In this document: one piece after another, positions 33,620-44,339 of the stretch
Numbering within the stretch: position 1 is the stretch's first letter
Layout of the letters: every line of letters starts with the position of its first letter
NCBI GenBank assembly: GCA_018398815.1
Contig: CM031604.1
Location: forward strand, 60,053,823-60,117,822
Direction: 5' to 3'
From: Conus ventricosus
Lineage: Eukaryota > Mollusca > Gastropoda > Neogastropoda > Conidae
Length of the DNA stretch: 64,000 bases
Notes under the pieces: generated by a model
Databases searched by the model: none
What the model saw: only the letters and a program-made list of their open reading frames with translations
Told to the model about the DNA's origin: nothing
Translations under genes and position numbers: made by a program

Positions 33620-34515
33620 ATTTTACAAAACAGCAAAAATAGGACTTTGATGCAATGAAACAGCAATTTTACACATTAGTGATAAATCGGTTACAACTGT
33701 ATCCAGGGAACAATTAGGTAGAGGTGGTAAATGAGGTTTTAACTGCTTGCAATGAAAAAGTATGTGGGAATTTGTTGTCATTTCACCACAAAGGCATGTT
33801 ATATTTTTGCAAAACTTTGTCTTAAAAGCGTTTAGTTTGATCTTATATATTAATGAAATTATGATCCGAGAAAACGGCAAACTACATTGATCAAAAGAAT
33901 GAAGTGTGTCAAAGTTTAATAGCTGGTTTATGCGTGTATCAAGACAACATCCCTAATTTTCTTGTTTTTTCCTAAAATTTTTCCAGCATGCATTTTCTAG
34001 AACAAGACTTGTATCCCTCATGGATCTGTAGACAATGGGATACTGATAACCTCTGACCCGCTAGTATTTTTCACTCCCGTTTTGCTGCTCTGTCTACTCT
34101 TTCATTAAACTGAATCCCACAGTGAGAAGGAACCCAACAGAAACTAATTCTTGTACCCCTAATAATCAAGAAATGTATTGATCAGGTGATGAATATCTGT
34201 AATCAGATCTCGTCTTATTATAGGGTATGTTTTACTTAGGGCGAATAAAACCGATTTTGAATCGACACAAAAGAGGACTTGGAATATTGGATTTGAAAAG
34301 TCAAGTAGAAAATACAAAGCCATTAGAATGGCAGTTAGTTCTGCTGTAAAAATAGATCTGTTTTTTCCAAGATAATAAGATTTTTCAATTCATGAAGGAA
34401 TTGTAAATGGTGCACCTGCTTCTTTGGTATCCAAAAGAGACCCATCTGTATAAATTTTAAGATGAAAGGGATACAAATTTTCAATATATACTCTTTTACT
34501 ATTTGGCCTATCAGG
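33620..34515 (-). pseudogene. LINE 3' part: RNase H and C-terminal zinc motif
   Basis: The minus strand from 34515 reads IYTDGSLLDTKEAGAPFTIP, a FTAELTAILMALYFLL block and VLFCVDSKSVLFAL, the D-E-D core of a LINE RNase H domain. It ends in CLCGEMTTNSHILFHC (33800-33740), the C-x-C...H...C motif near LINE C-termini. It lies head to head with 34545-35245. Several stops and shifts break it. Confidence 0.8.
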
Positions 34516-34544
34516 TTTTCATTGTCACTTTTTTTTTAATCAAT

Positions 34545-35245
34545 TTTTCAAATAAATGGCAAGACTATAGAGTACAGACAAAAGGTGAAATTTCTTGGAG
34601 TATACATTACTTCAAAACTGGCGTGGAATTATCATATACAATATCTATTAACAAAGGCTCGAAAAAGCTTTAACTTTTTAAAAGTTATACAGAAACAAAA
34701 CTGGGGCCAAGATGCTAATGTACTGAAACAGCTGGCATTGTCACTGATTGATACGTTCTAGACTCTCTTACGGGCAGGAAGTTTTTTTCAGTGCTCCGAA
34801 AAGTTTACTTAATAAGATGCAAAGTTTGGATTGCAAAGCTTTTAAACTGGCTCTTGGTGTGCCATATCATGCATCATCTTTGGGAACATATAGCGAAGTA
34901 GGAGTATTACCATTAGATGAACATCAACGGCTAGCTGTCGCAAAATATGTCTTGCGAATTTCAACACGTGACAGCAACGTTGAGAATGAAATCAGTTTGA
35001 GATCTGACATTAGCTTCCCAAAAAGGGCAAAATCAATTTCTTCACTCACAACTATTGGAACTTTCACTTCAGATCTATTCAGTGAGTCAAAAGTTAACTT
35101 CAACGATATAAATCGACCTAAACTTCCCGCATCTCCCAGCCCACCATGGGAACTTCAAAGAGCATTATTTGATATCAGCCATACGTCGATGAAACACTTT
35201 AGTATTGCCTTGAAACTTATCACTTTGTCAGAGCTGAACTGCAGA
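34545..35245 (+). pseudogene. LINE 5'-inverted part: reverse transcriptase C-terminal region
   Basis: The plus strand reads VKFLGVYITSKLAWNYHIQY (34590-34650), NWGQDANVLKQLALSLI, then SRLSYGQEVFFSAPKSLL and FKLALGVPYHASSLGTY. It then continues for over 100 codons to about LITLSELNCRS (35240). This is the thumb and connector of an RNase H-bearing LINE, the part that normally precedes the RNase H domain found on the opposite strand at 33620-34515. Almost uninterrupted (one frame change near 34760). Confidence 0.85.
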
Positions 35246-35365
35246 TCTCTATTTGGGGGAGGGGTAGGGGAGGGTATGGAAGATGCCTTTATTATCGTAT
35301 AGAAAAAAATTGGGTGGTGGGGGGGGGGCACACCAAAAATGCTTTTATTATAGTATATGTTGTAG

Positions 35366-35613
35366 AAAAATTTGCCTCTTTTCATTGTGCTGCTTGCACA
35401 CAGGCCACTCGATTTATACACATTCTTACCTTTTAAAAGAAGGTCTGTGGTGCATTCCATGTCATGTTCCACTCACAGTGAAACATAGAAAAATTTGCCT
35501 CTTTTCATTGTGCTGCTTGCACACAGGCCACTCGTTTTATACACATTCTTACCTTTAAAAGGTGAAGAAGCTCCATGGTGCATTCCATGTCATGTTCCAC
35601 TCACAGTGAAGCA
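35366..35613. repeat. Tandem duplication of a ~120-bp unit
   Basis: Both copies run from AAAAATTTGCCTCTTTTCATT through GCACACAGGCCACTCG to CACTCACAGTGAA. Copy two has an extra GTGAAGAAG. A related piece recurs at about 37685-37745. Confidence 0.9.
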
Positions 35614-35635
35614 TATTGGTTTTAACTTTAGATTG

Positions 35636-36028
35636 TTGGGACTATAGTCCTTCAAATGAGACTATAAACCGAGGTTCCGTGTGTGAACGCACGCATAACT
35701 TCTTGCACACACGTAAAATCCTATCACCAACTTTCGGAAGAGAAGGCCAGTTGGCCGTTGGTATGGATGACATGTTACACATAGCATGCACCCTGCGTGA
35801 GAAATTGAAAGAATGGAGGAAGTAAGGATATTGAGTGAACGATATTGGACGATATTGACTGTATGAAACGGGAAACAACTGAATGAAGCGTCAGCTGGCA
35901 GCTCTTCTTTCGGCACTACCCAGGTAGGCAGCCCGTTGTGTAAATGAGTGTGGATTGTAAAGTGCTTAGAGCTTGGTCTCTAGCAGAGAATAGGTGCTAT
36001 GTAAGTATTCATTATTATTATTATTACT
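35636..36028 (+). mobile_element. SINE body with (ATT)n tail
   Basis: 35640-35810 matches, in opposite orientation, the body of the SINE at 39640-39998 (shared CTTCAAATGAGACTATAAAC and TTCTTGCACACACGTAAAAT). It continues into a different 3' part, GTAAAGTGCTTAGAGC-TGG...GGTGCTATGTAAGTATTC, and ends in ATT repeats, a common invertebrate SINE/LINE tail. No tRNA head is present, so it is 5'-truncated or a tail-swapped relative. Confidence 0.75.
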
Positions 36029-36044
36029 TGCACGATGTGAGACA

Positions 36045-36180
36045 TTTATAAACACTTTACGACTCCGTGAAAACCCTGTTCAGAGATGTCCCACCTGATG
36101 TAATCTTTGGGTTTCTAAAGGAGATGAACATTTTTCATCTGATCTAAGATTTTACAGAAGAAAGATTTTTAACGAAGTTT
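36045..36180. repeat. Dispersed repeat, copy 1
   Basis: Shares AACACTTTACG...GTTCAGAGATGTCCCACCTG then ATGTAATCTTTG and ACATTTTTCATCTGAT with 37795-37940. The two copies are direct, about 1.75 kb apart and clearly diverged. Confidence 0.75.
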
Positions 36181-36245
36181 CTAGTACGTTTTTAGAAGAT
36201 GTATTTTGAAGAGCTGTGTGAAAGGTGGTTTTTTTTTCTTTTTGT

Positions 36246-36343
36246 GATGACTTGAGTTGATCTTAACATGGTGACAGCCCTGATATGGCCCTTTGCGGTC
36301 GGCTAGGCTATAACTAGCGACCTTACCTTACCTTACCTTACCT
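36246..36343 (+). mobile_element. Very short SINE-like repeat, (CTTAC)n tail
   Basis: Reads TTGAGTTGATCTTAACATGG, then GACAGCCCTGATATGGCCC, TTTGCGGTCGGCTAGGCTA, ending in CCTTA repeats. Same family as 47412-47472 and 63027-63114, which have target-site duplications and (TTATC)n tails. From 36344 to 36700 no other feature is seen. Confidence 0.75.
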
Positions 36344-36699
36344 TTTCATTGCGCCACGTGTGTGCACGCACCCATACTTTTATAAAGGCATGCCATGTAG
36401 AATGTTACATACCATACATCATAGATGTGCACTCACTCTTCTCTTATAGAGCTATAGCTTATATACTATAGCATGAGCTGTTGCATTCCATTCTTTGTAT
36501 GTGTGCACATGCCCATCCTATTATTATTATAGTATCAAAATTCTATTCTTTGCAGTGTACACATTGTTTATTAATATTATTTCCCCCTTACCATATATCA
36601 GTGGCATCTTAGGCATTTCCAGCCTTCAGCCTGCTCAGTGTAGATTAATATAAGGTTTTTGCTAGAAATATTTTGGTCTTTTTCTCGTACTTTTATAAA

Positions 36700-37640
36700 G
36701 CACATGCATGGTTTTAACATCATGAATCAATGCAAGTCAATATTTGTTTGAAACATAAGGTGTACCCAGTGTTTATCAAGATGGTTTTTGAAAGTGTTAA
36801 CAGTTTCTGCTTTAACAACATTGACTGGCAAGTTATTCCAAGTATTAACAATTCTGTTTGTGAAAAAGTTTGCTGCTTTTGAATTTTTTAGTAATTTTTT
36901 TTGTTAGTTTGAACAGGTGCCCTCTAGTTGTAGATTCTGTCTTCAACTAAAATAGTGTGCCATGTGCAAGTTTCAGTCATGTTGCCACGTAAGTGCATGT
37001 ATTCCAAACGTGGTAATCTTAAAAACTGAAGCCATTGTTTATATATGAATACTTCTGCAGACCAGTAATCTTTTTTATAAATCTTCTCTGAATATCTTCG
37101 ATGGGATTACTGTGTTTTTTCAAATTTGTTGTCCACACAGCATTGCCATATATTCAATAACAGGTCTGACTAATGTTTTAATTTAATAATGGAACCATTA
37201 CTCACTATCTTTGCACTGAATATTGCCTACTACCATTCCAGCTAGTCTATCTGCTCCTATAATGGTTTAATTAACATGTTTATGAAATGATAAATCAGGG
37301 TCTGTTATCACTCCTAGATCTTTTTCAGCATTGTCTCTTCAAGCAATACACCTGCCATATAATAATCATACCAGGGTTATTTTACCAGCATGAAGAACTT
37401 TACACTTTGTGTTTGTTAAATTTGATCTGCCAGGCATTTGTCCATGCAACAAGTTCATCAGTACTCTTCTGTAATTCAGTGGAATTATCAATCGACTCTA
37501 TGGGGGTGTAAACTTTCGTATCATCAGCAAAGATTTTGACTAGAATACTAACAACATAAGGCATATCATTTTATGTAGTCAATAAACAGGGTGGGTCCCA
37601 GGACACTACCTTGGGAATCATTTCATTTTACCATGTTCCT
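36700..37640 (-). pseudogene. LINE reverse transcriptase remnant (CR1/L2-like)
   Basis: Minus-strand pieces from 37640 downward: QGSVLGPTLFIDYINDMPY-like reading, KIFADDTKVYTPIESIDN (F-ADDT catalytic motif), LQKSTDELVAWTNAWQ, then thumb fragments. Near 36960 comes LEYMHLRGNMTET, the LEYRR-RGDM-type C-terminal block. Many stops make it old. A partial copy of another dispersed repeat begins at 37685. Confidence 0.75.
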
Positions 37641-37794
37641 GAGGCGGCCTTAAACAGTTTAAGAAGAAAATACACCCATTCTAATCTTTTAAAAGGTGAA
37701 GAAGCTCCTTTGTGCATTCCATGTCAAATACCACACACAGTGAAACATTCTTTTACTTAGTTAGAGTGTTTGGACTTGCATTATCTTGATGTGA

Positions 37795-37940
37795 GACATA
37801 GTTAAACACTTTACAGCAGACTCCATGAAACTGAAAGCCTTGTTCAGAGATGTCCCACCTGATGTGATCTTTGAATTTCTGTGGGAGATTAACATTTTTC
37901 ATCTCATCAAATGATTTTATGGACGTAAGATTTAAACATC
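37795..37940. repeat. Dispersed repeat, copy 2
   Basis: Second copy of the 36045-36180 repeat (GTTCAGAGATGTCCCACCTG shared). From 37940 to 38685 no gene or repeat is recognised. Confidence 0.75.
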
Positions 37941-38685
37941 AGTTTTAAACTTCATTTTTTCTCTCTCTCTTTCAGGGTTCCATAACAATATTTGACATGC
38001 GTATCCACTAAATACACTAGTCTCAGACCATTCTTTTGCCATAGTCATACAGTGCTTTTTCTTTCTTTCTTTTTTGTTTTGTTTCGTTTAACTGTAGTGC
38101 TGAAATATCTTGTGAGTCAAACAATTTTTTGTAGGACTTTTCGTTCCCATCCGATTTAAAAGCGGCGTCTTCCGCAAACTGGCCTTTTTATTTTACCATC
38201 TTCGCTTATTTGAACATTGATAATCTTGAACTTCAATGCGAATAGATACGTTGATGTATGATCACCTTTATGGCATCTTGTCTTCACAGGAAAACTCTAG
38301 AGACATTTTTCGGTCAGCAATTACATGTGCTGAAATGTTAGCGTCCATGTAAATAGTGTATCACATTTAACAATATCCTCAAAATGTCCCATCATGTATC
38401 TGTCTGATTGTACTAGTTTCAGAAACTGTTTTAGTTTTCGATAATTGGTATTACTACTAGATATGCAATTGACATTTGAAAATGAATTAAGTTTCCTTTA
38501 TTTTTTTGCATCTAGTACTTGTATCCAACTCCTTGGGGTAAACATATATGCCTTTCTGTATAGTCTGAATTCCAAAGTTCTCAAGCCGTGTAGTCTTTTC
38601 TTACATTTCATCTGATTGTGACAATACATGACCATCTGCTGTTGTCAGTTTTAACATCCGTTTAGTCATGAAAAATGTTTTTTTA

Positions 38686-39050
38686 CCAGCCGCCATGGTG
38701 AAGTGGTTAGCGTCGCAGACTCGCGGCTGGGAGGTCGTGGATTCGAATGCCATCAGAGTCATGTGATTTTTCTGCCCTGACCGGCTCCTACCCAGAGTTG
38801 AGTGGAAGACTGGGACCACACAGTCGAGCTTCATCCACTTAATGGATGCGTTTCAGAGAGTGTTGCTCAAATTTCCTGACCAACACTGCAGGTGCCTTAT
38901 CTCTCAGGCCTGGTTGACGCCGGGATATATTATGAAAGGAAGTGTAGAGTACAGCCCTGTCATGTAGTCTCAGACCGAAATGGAAATCCGGAGCATCATC
39001 CTCATTCTCATCGATCAGCATAAAAAAAACCAAACAAACAAAAAAAAAGT
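38686..39050 (+). mobile_element. tRNA-headed SINE with A-rich tail
   Basis: tRNA-like head with A-box TGGTGAAGTGGTTAGCG (38696-38712) and B-box GGATTCGAATGCC (38739-38752). Then a conserved-looking body (CCTACCCAGAGTTGAGTGG, TTCATCCACTTAATGGATG) and an A/CAAA-rich tail at 39020-39050. Intact promoter boxes suggest a relatively young copy. It lies in the Tom6-like gene's intron. Confidence 0.85.
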
Positions 39051-39500
39051 AAAGTTCTGTGGCCCTTCATGCCCTGCTCGCATGGTGACCTCAGTTTCGA
39101 TGTCCTCTCCATGTCTGTGGCTTTGGTTTGGTTCCGTCGGGGTCACCGGTATCGGCGAGTCCATGGGGGCTGTCGTTGGACGGACGTGGTGGCGCCCTTC
39201 GGAGGGAGAGCTCACTCACGCCGGCTCCGCGACTAAGCAATTATTGTCGTCAGTAGGGGGCTTAGTAGGTGGTGTACTGCGCATGTTAGATCAGAACAGG
39301 CCCCACTGAACACCACCGAAGTGACGTGGCAGCAGTGCAGTGCAGTGTCTCCTCCGGTGGGTTGCTTCCTGGCGGTTTGACATTGACTGCCCCCTGTGGA
39401 TTGCCGGGGCTGCGGCGGGGCCGACCGGGCTGTGGCTGTGGACAGGATGTCGGAATGAGCGGCGTGGGTACACTGCCTCTGAGGTGGTGCAGAGGTTGGG

Positions 39501-39537
<37 letters not shown>
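39051..39537 (+). mobile_element. GC-rich retroposed sequence ending in A(31)
   Basis: Unusually GC-rich for this window, from GGCCCTTCATGCCCTGC to GGTTGGGACAGC, followed by a run of about 31 A (39506-39537). A 3' poly(A) run on non-coding GC-rich sequence points to retroposition, either as a second SINE directly downstream of the first or as a retrocopy of a non-coding RNA. No coding frame is convincing. Confidence 0.5.
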
Positions 39538-39539
<2 letters not shown>

Positions 39540-39555
39540 CTTTTCTGCAAACACA

Positions 39556-39638
39556 GGCTGATACTCCTGCTGACACTTCCTGTATAGACAGGCAATGATT
39601 AGTCCCATCTACCCAACAAAGGGAGTGGTGTTTTGTGT
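39556..39638. repeat. Dispersed repeat shared with 48480-48560
   Basis: GGCTGATACTCCTG, CCTGTATAGACAGGCA and AGTCCCATCTACCCAACAAA occur in both places with the same order. It includes the palindrome CCTGTATAGACAGG. It may be the distal 3' tail of the SINE at 39640-39998 (minus orientation). Confidence 0.75.
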
Positions 39639-39639
39639 G

Positions 39640-39998
39640 TATGACCGTTTTTTATCCCGCCATTAAGGCAGCCATACTCCAGCTTCGGGGAAGTGCATGC
39701 TGTGTGTAAACTGTCATCCAGTGATCCATACCAACGGCCATACCAGGCCTTCTGTTCCGAAAGTTGGTGATGGGATTTTACGTGTGTGCAAGAAGTTACG
39801 CATGTGTTCACACACGGAACCGCAGTTTATAGTCTCATTTGAAGGACTGTATGGGAAATGGAGTCAGAACCAATGTTAACTCCGAGGGAAAAATCTCCCT
39901 GTACCAAAACGGCCAGGCGGAGATTCGAACCCGCAACCCCAGGTCAGGATCACCAAGATTACGAGTCCGGCACTCTACCACTGAGCTATTCTGGCCCC
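39640..39998 (-). mobile_element. tRNA-headed SINE, minus strand
   Basis: Minus strand head GGCCAGAATAGCTCAGTGG (A-box) and GCGGGTTCGAATCTCCGCC (B-box, 39935-39917) around a tRNA-like arm. Then a body shared with 35640-35810 and a 3' section with CTGGAGTATGGCTGCC and GCGGGATAAAAAACGGTCAT. Both promoter boxes look intact. It lies inside the Tom6-like gene's intron in antisense orientation. From 40010 to 40630 there is nothing else. Confidence 0.88.
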
Positions 39999-40636
39999 CA
40001 CTCATGGAATATCTTTTTGTTTTGTTTTGTTTATTTAAAGAACTAGAATATCAGTTTTCACCCCTTGTAGTATTTACCTTACCTTTGTTCTCTAGCAATT
40101 AGCATCACACATATTACTTCTTAATTTTCTAATTTCTATCAGTTGGGACTTTGATTCCTTTTGGATAATTCTTTTAGCTTGGTTCGGACGCGAATGTCTC
40201 GAGGGTCAATTATTTTTCAGCAAATTCTGTTTTAGAAATTACCATATGTTTTAAAGTATGGCGGTTTATTCCAATCTTCAGCTGTGAAGATGCTAGAGAA
40301 ATATTTGAGCACTTTAGGTTTTTTTTCCTCACATCATTCTGAGAAAGTGTTCCATCAGGCATGATGAGACAGACCGAGTTCCTCTCTGGGTTTGTCATGG
40401 AAGAAACATGCTAAGAAGCTTTTCGGATTGTTTTTGAGATTTCTAACTAGTTCCGTTTCCAGATCCATTGCTTGAGTGTAGGTATGGTCATTTTCCGTAA
40501 TTTTTCTTTATTGTAGAAGTTCACTGTTTAGTTCTATTTTTGTCCGTGTTTGAATCTTTTTTTCCTCTTTCGTAAAAGAATTTCAAGTCCGGAACTACCC
40601 ACAGAGGGAAGAGAATGTATTATCTTCCTTTACATA

Positions 40637-40710
40637 TTTTCTTTGTCAGTTCAACTTACCTAGAAATCGGGTAGTGTTTGTCAATTCAACTTACCTAGAA
40701 ATCAGGTAGT
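40637..40710. repeat. Tandem duplication of a 37-bp unit
   Basis: TCAACTTACCTAGAAATC followed by GGGTAGTGTT occurs twice with two differences, about 100 bases before the Tom6-like second exon. Confidence 0.9.
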
Positions 40711-40808
40711 GTTCATAGGATATTGAGATCTGCAACTGAAAGCGTGATAGAAGATTTAATGGATCCTCTCACACAGAGAAAAGTAAGTGTAAAATTTGTT
40801 GTGGACAG

Positions 40809-40911
40809 GTGCTTGGTGAAGAGTAGCGTATTCTTCTTGGCTGCCGTCTACGTTGCTCGGGAAATGGCTGTGGCGGAGAAGGCAGCTCAGAACATGGCTC
40901 CTGCTACCTAA
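40809..40911 (+). CDS. Tom6-like protein, coding exon 2
   Basis: After a GTGGACAG acceptor. G completes the split Trp codon, then CLVKSSVFFLAAVYVAREMA and VAEKAAQNMAPAT to TAA at 40909-40911. The two exons total 165 bases, giving 54 residues with no frame problem. One transmembrane helix (about residues 23-38) ends in the AR dipeptide. The layout ND-FR...LxxxxxFxAAxxxAR...MAP parallels animal Tom6. Shorter than vertebrate Tom6 (about 74), lacking its longer N-terminus. Identity is from pattern memory, so another tail-anchored mitochondrial microprotein remains possible. Confidence 0.65.
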
Positions 40912-41099
40912 CACCTCGTGCCAGACCTTCCATGCTTCTCTTTTTCTGTACAAAAGTGAGTTCATTTCTTGTTTGTGAATTCTTTTTCATTAGTTCTGTG
41001 AATATTGCAACTGGTCTTTAAAGCGTGACACATGGAACTTTGGGAGGTATTCATATGCATAATTTTTCTTTTTTAGTTTCCGTTACATGATGATCAAGG

Positions 41100-41105
41100 A
41101 ATAAA
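41100..41105 (+). promoter_or_regulatory. Candidate polyadenylation signal of the Tom6-like gene
   Basis: AATAAA about 190 bases after the stop codon at 40911, the first canonical hexamer downstream. From 41106 to 42280 I see no other feature. Confidence 0.55.
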
Positions 41106-42285
41106 GGCAAAGACAGATTTAATTGAAGCTCTTAGGGCACCGTGATATGGAAGTGGCAAAACAGTGTTTCAGGATGAAATTAGTGTGCAACATGGCGTTT
41201 CATGCACAATGTTCCCATTTCGCATAACTTAAAAATACTGGCTGCTCTAAATTGTGTGAGCCTCTTTAGAAAGAAAACTGTAGTATGTCTAAGGCTTATA
41301 TCACACGACACTGGTGACCAGGTGAAATGCCGTTTAAAAAAAAAAAGCCAACACAGTTTAGAACAGGGAACTTTTCAGGAAGTCGGACGCATTGGAACCT
41401 TAGGAAACATAGTGCTGCACTATGAACTGCCGTTTCCCGCGATCTCTCCTCTAGCCTTGCCAGGCTGATAACGATAAAGAGATAAGTGTGTTAATATGAT
41501 GAAAAGACAAGGCCTATACAGTCCAGTTTCCTCTGTATCCTGTTCACTTGATGCTGTGAAATGATGTGCAAGAGAGCATAGAGTACATTCCTGTCTCGTC
41601 TTGGACAAGATTCAAACTCAAGCATCCGATCTTTCTCACTCCTCGTCATACAGGTCCAAGGGAGGAAAGGCTAGGGGTCCCAGAACCGATCGTTACCACT
41701 AGCTTCACATGAAGTTTAGAATGAACTCTGAAATCACCCAGAATGCAGTCATGGGGAAGAGAGGGGAGGGGGACTCGGCACAAATTATCATGGAAATAAA
41801 TCACGTCATGTGTGTGCGTGTGTGTAATTCAGAAAAAAAGTTCATTTGCTAAGCAGAGTAAGATCTGCTGGACAACCCCCTCTTAAGTTTTTGGCTGCTA
41901 TGAATCTGTAAAAAGCAACATGATCCACCCCCATCTGCATTGTGGATGAGGTGGTCCACCTGTCGTAAAGAAAAATTGGTTTGGTGGGTTCTGTTTGTAT
42001 TCTCCTCTCCTGAGAACTTGTTTTGAATTATGTTGTCTGTGTGGAGGTTTTTGACAGTGTTGCACCATCTTCTGTGGTACAGTGGTAGTGTCAGCTGTAT
42101 TGGGGAGAGGTTTTTTTTAAAAGTATGAACAATTACTGTAATGGATCTTGTATTTTGTTCCGACAGTATGTGTCTAGAAATTTTTACCAGTTTTGATGAT
42201 GATGTTGGGTTTTTTGCAGAAAGTCTCAGTTCGTTATTATACTAAGGCTTCAACTTGTGTCTGTACTTGTGTCATTGGGGTAATA

Positions 42286-43803
42286 TACTGTTCAAAAAAA
42301 GAAACACAAAATGCCAAGCTGCCGATTTGAAACACAATTTATTGAAGCTCAGTGTGACAACATGTTTAATGTGAAAATGACAAAAACAGGTCATCAGTAG
42401 GACAGAAGTCTCCCCTGCAATGCTGTGGTAAAGAACCAGCCCCAGACCCTCAGGGAAATCGGCAGGCCGCTTCCAAAGTCAGTAACGGGTGTGACCCCCT
42501 CTGGCTGCAATGGTAGCCTGGCATCTGCGGGGCAATGAAGCAATAATGTTCCTGATTGTCTGCTGTGGGATGGCCGCCCACTCGGCCTGCAATGCCCGGA
42601 ACAGTTCATTTGGAGTCGCTGGGGCGTTGGCCCTCACTCTCGGGCGTCTGTCCAAAACGTCCCAAACGTGCTCAATAGGATTCAAATCCGGGAAAGAGAG
42701 GGCCAGGCCAGGGTGTTGATGTTGTTGGCGGTAAAGAAGGCTGTGGTCAGGCGTGCTGTGTGGGGCCTGGCGTTGTCCTGCTAGAACACGGCCCTGGGAG
42801 TGGCCATTAGAGGCAGGACGTGTGGCTGAACAATGACCTGGACGTACTGCTGGGCTGTCGGGTTACCTTCCACGCGCACCAGCTGGCTCCTGCCTGTGTT
42901 GCTGATGGCCCCCCATACCATGACATTGCCGCCACCATGCGGAGGTGCCTCGTCGACGCAGTTCTGCTGGTTCCGTTCATTAACCCGTGGTAAACCCTTC
43001 GCCTCCTGTCATGGCGCTGCAGCAGAAACTGTGACTCATCCGAGAACCAGACGTGTCGCCAATGGTTCCTCAGTGTCCAGTGTCTGTGTTGCGTAGCCCA
43101 TTGCAGTCTGGTCTGTCGATGGCGCCCCGTCATTACGTTGCCACGTAGGGGCCTGTAAGCCCTCAGCCCAGCAGCATGCAGCCTGTTCCGGACAGTCTGG
43201 TCGGAGATGCGACGGACACCAGCGCATGCCTGGACAGTGGACGAGGCCGGCAGGAAGCGATTGCGGAGATGTCTTAGTCGTATAAAGCGGTCCTGGGCTG
43301 GCGTTGTGATATGAGGTCGGCCTGACCTCGGGGCATCAGCTGATGACCCTGTCCTCTGGAAGCGAGTCCAAAGTCGGCATATGGTACTGGGGGAGACATT
43401 CAAAGCATGGGCCACATCAGTTGCACTCTGACCAACTTGCAAACGACCCAGGGCGTTTTCTCTCTCTGCTGGGCTCAAACGTGGCATGCTGTTTTTTGGT
43501 ACGGTGTGCCTGCCGGTTGCCAAAATGACCCGGCTTTTATACTGCACTATGACCATGGTGTGTGTGTGTTCACCACTGAGTTGGGCATGCTTTGCAGGCG
43601 AAACAACAGAAGCACAACCCAATGTTTGCACTGTCGCACCTGGCCCACAACACGCACGTGCACATAGTGACAACCGGAATCAATGTTATCCTAGCACGTC
43701 GACGTTCAAGACATACATCAGGGCCGGTTTTTGGCGTGTTCTCAACTGTATGGTCCACCCCAGGTGGCAAAATTTCATTTTGCGTTTCTTTTTTTGAACA
43801 GTA
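42286..43803 (-). mobile_element. Tc1-type DNA transposon, 1.5 kb, intact ends
   Basis: Terminal inverted repeats TACTGTTCAAAAAAAGAAAC then RCAAAATG at both ends (about 28 bp, one difference), flanked by TA on each side (42284-42285, 43804-43805), the Tc1/mariner target. One transposase gene on the minus strand fills the interior. Few differences between the repeats suggest a fairly recent insertion. It landed next to a LINE RNase H fragment at 43950-44335. Confidence 0.92.
42479..43487 (-). pseudogene. Tc1 transposase, broken (DD34E)
   Basis: ATG at 43487 opens PRLSPAERENALGRLQVGQS and a helix-turn-helix (STICRLWTRFQRTGS), then a second DNA-binding domain and the first catalytic Asp in VWFSDESQF. 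A one-base shift near 42985 ends that frame. The second Asp (QDNARPH) follows a CAG-to-TAG stop at 42781-42783. A further shift near 42690 leads to NPIEHVWD with the catalytic Glu. The spacing gives DD34E. About 335 codons in total, the normal length. Both ends and all catalytic residues remain, so only three lesions disable it. Confidence 0.92.
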
Positions 43804-43949
43804 TAGTTTAGTTTTCCTCTTGCGCTGTATTGATTGCTAAGGCAGTTGCACCGATACTCACTTCATGGGAATAAGCTGCCGTTGATGAAAATGAGCCTTC
43901 CATTGTGCAGTAGCTTGATTTAGCTTGTATCACAAAAGATTCCACTAGC

Positions 43950-44335
43950 TCCTTGGCGTACAAGTCCTTTTTCGCCAAACTGAGTTCAAAGTTTCCATCC
44001 TTCAGAAGAATTTTCACCGACGGTTCAAAATTTGAGGAGGGGGTTGGTTGCCTCTGCTGTGTATTGTGCAAGAAGCCCTTCTCAGAGATATTCTATAAAC
44101 ATTAACACAGACAGCACTGTCTACACTGCTGAGTTGACAGCCTTGGTCCTGGCTCTTGAAATCGAAACAAAGATTTTCCTCTTCTTGTTGAACTCCCTTT
44201 CTGCTTTGGAGGCCACTAACGGACGTAATCTCAAGCACCCTCAGCTGTTGAAGTTATTCGAACTGTACACCTCTCTGAAATTAGATGGATGTAACATAGT
44301 TATTGCTTGGTTTTCCAGCCATGTGGGCATTTGAG
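43950..44335 (+). pseudogene. LINE RNase H domain fragment
   Basis: Reads RIFTDGSKFEEGVGC near 44010-44055. After a frame change it reads NTDSTVYTAELTALVLALE, LNSLSALEATNGRNLKHP and IVIAWFSSHVGI, the RNase H catalytic blocks up to the WxPSHxGI end. Related to, but not identical with, the RNase H at 34500. It is truncated by the repeat starting at 44340. Confidence 0.82.
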
Positions 44336-44339
44336 CGAG

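Noticed and set aside
39911..39998. Functional tRNA gene
   Set aside because: A and B boxes are present, but the cloverleaf has an over-long variable part and is joined to a SINE body that recurs elsewhere.
42833..43797. Plus-strand frames of 60-103 codons
   Set aside because: Antisense shadows of the Tc1 transposase.
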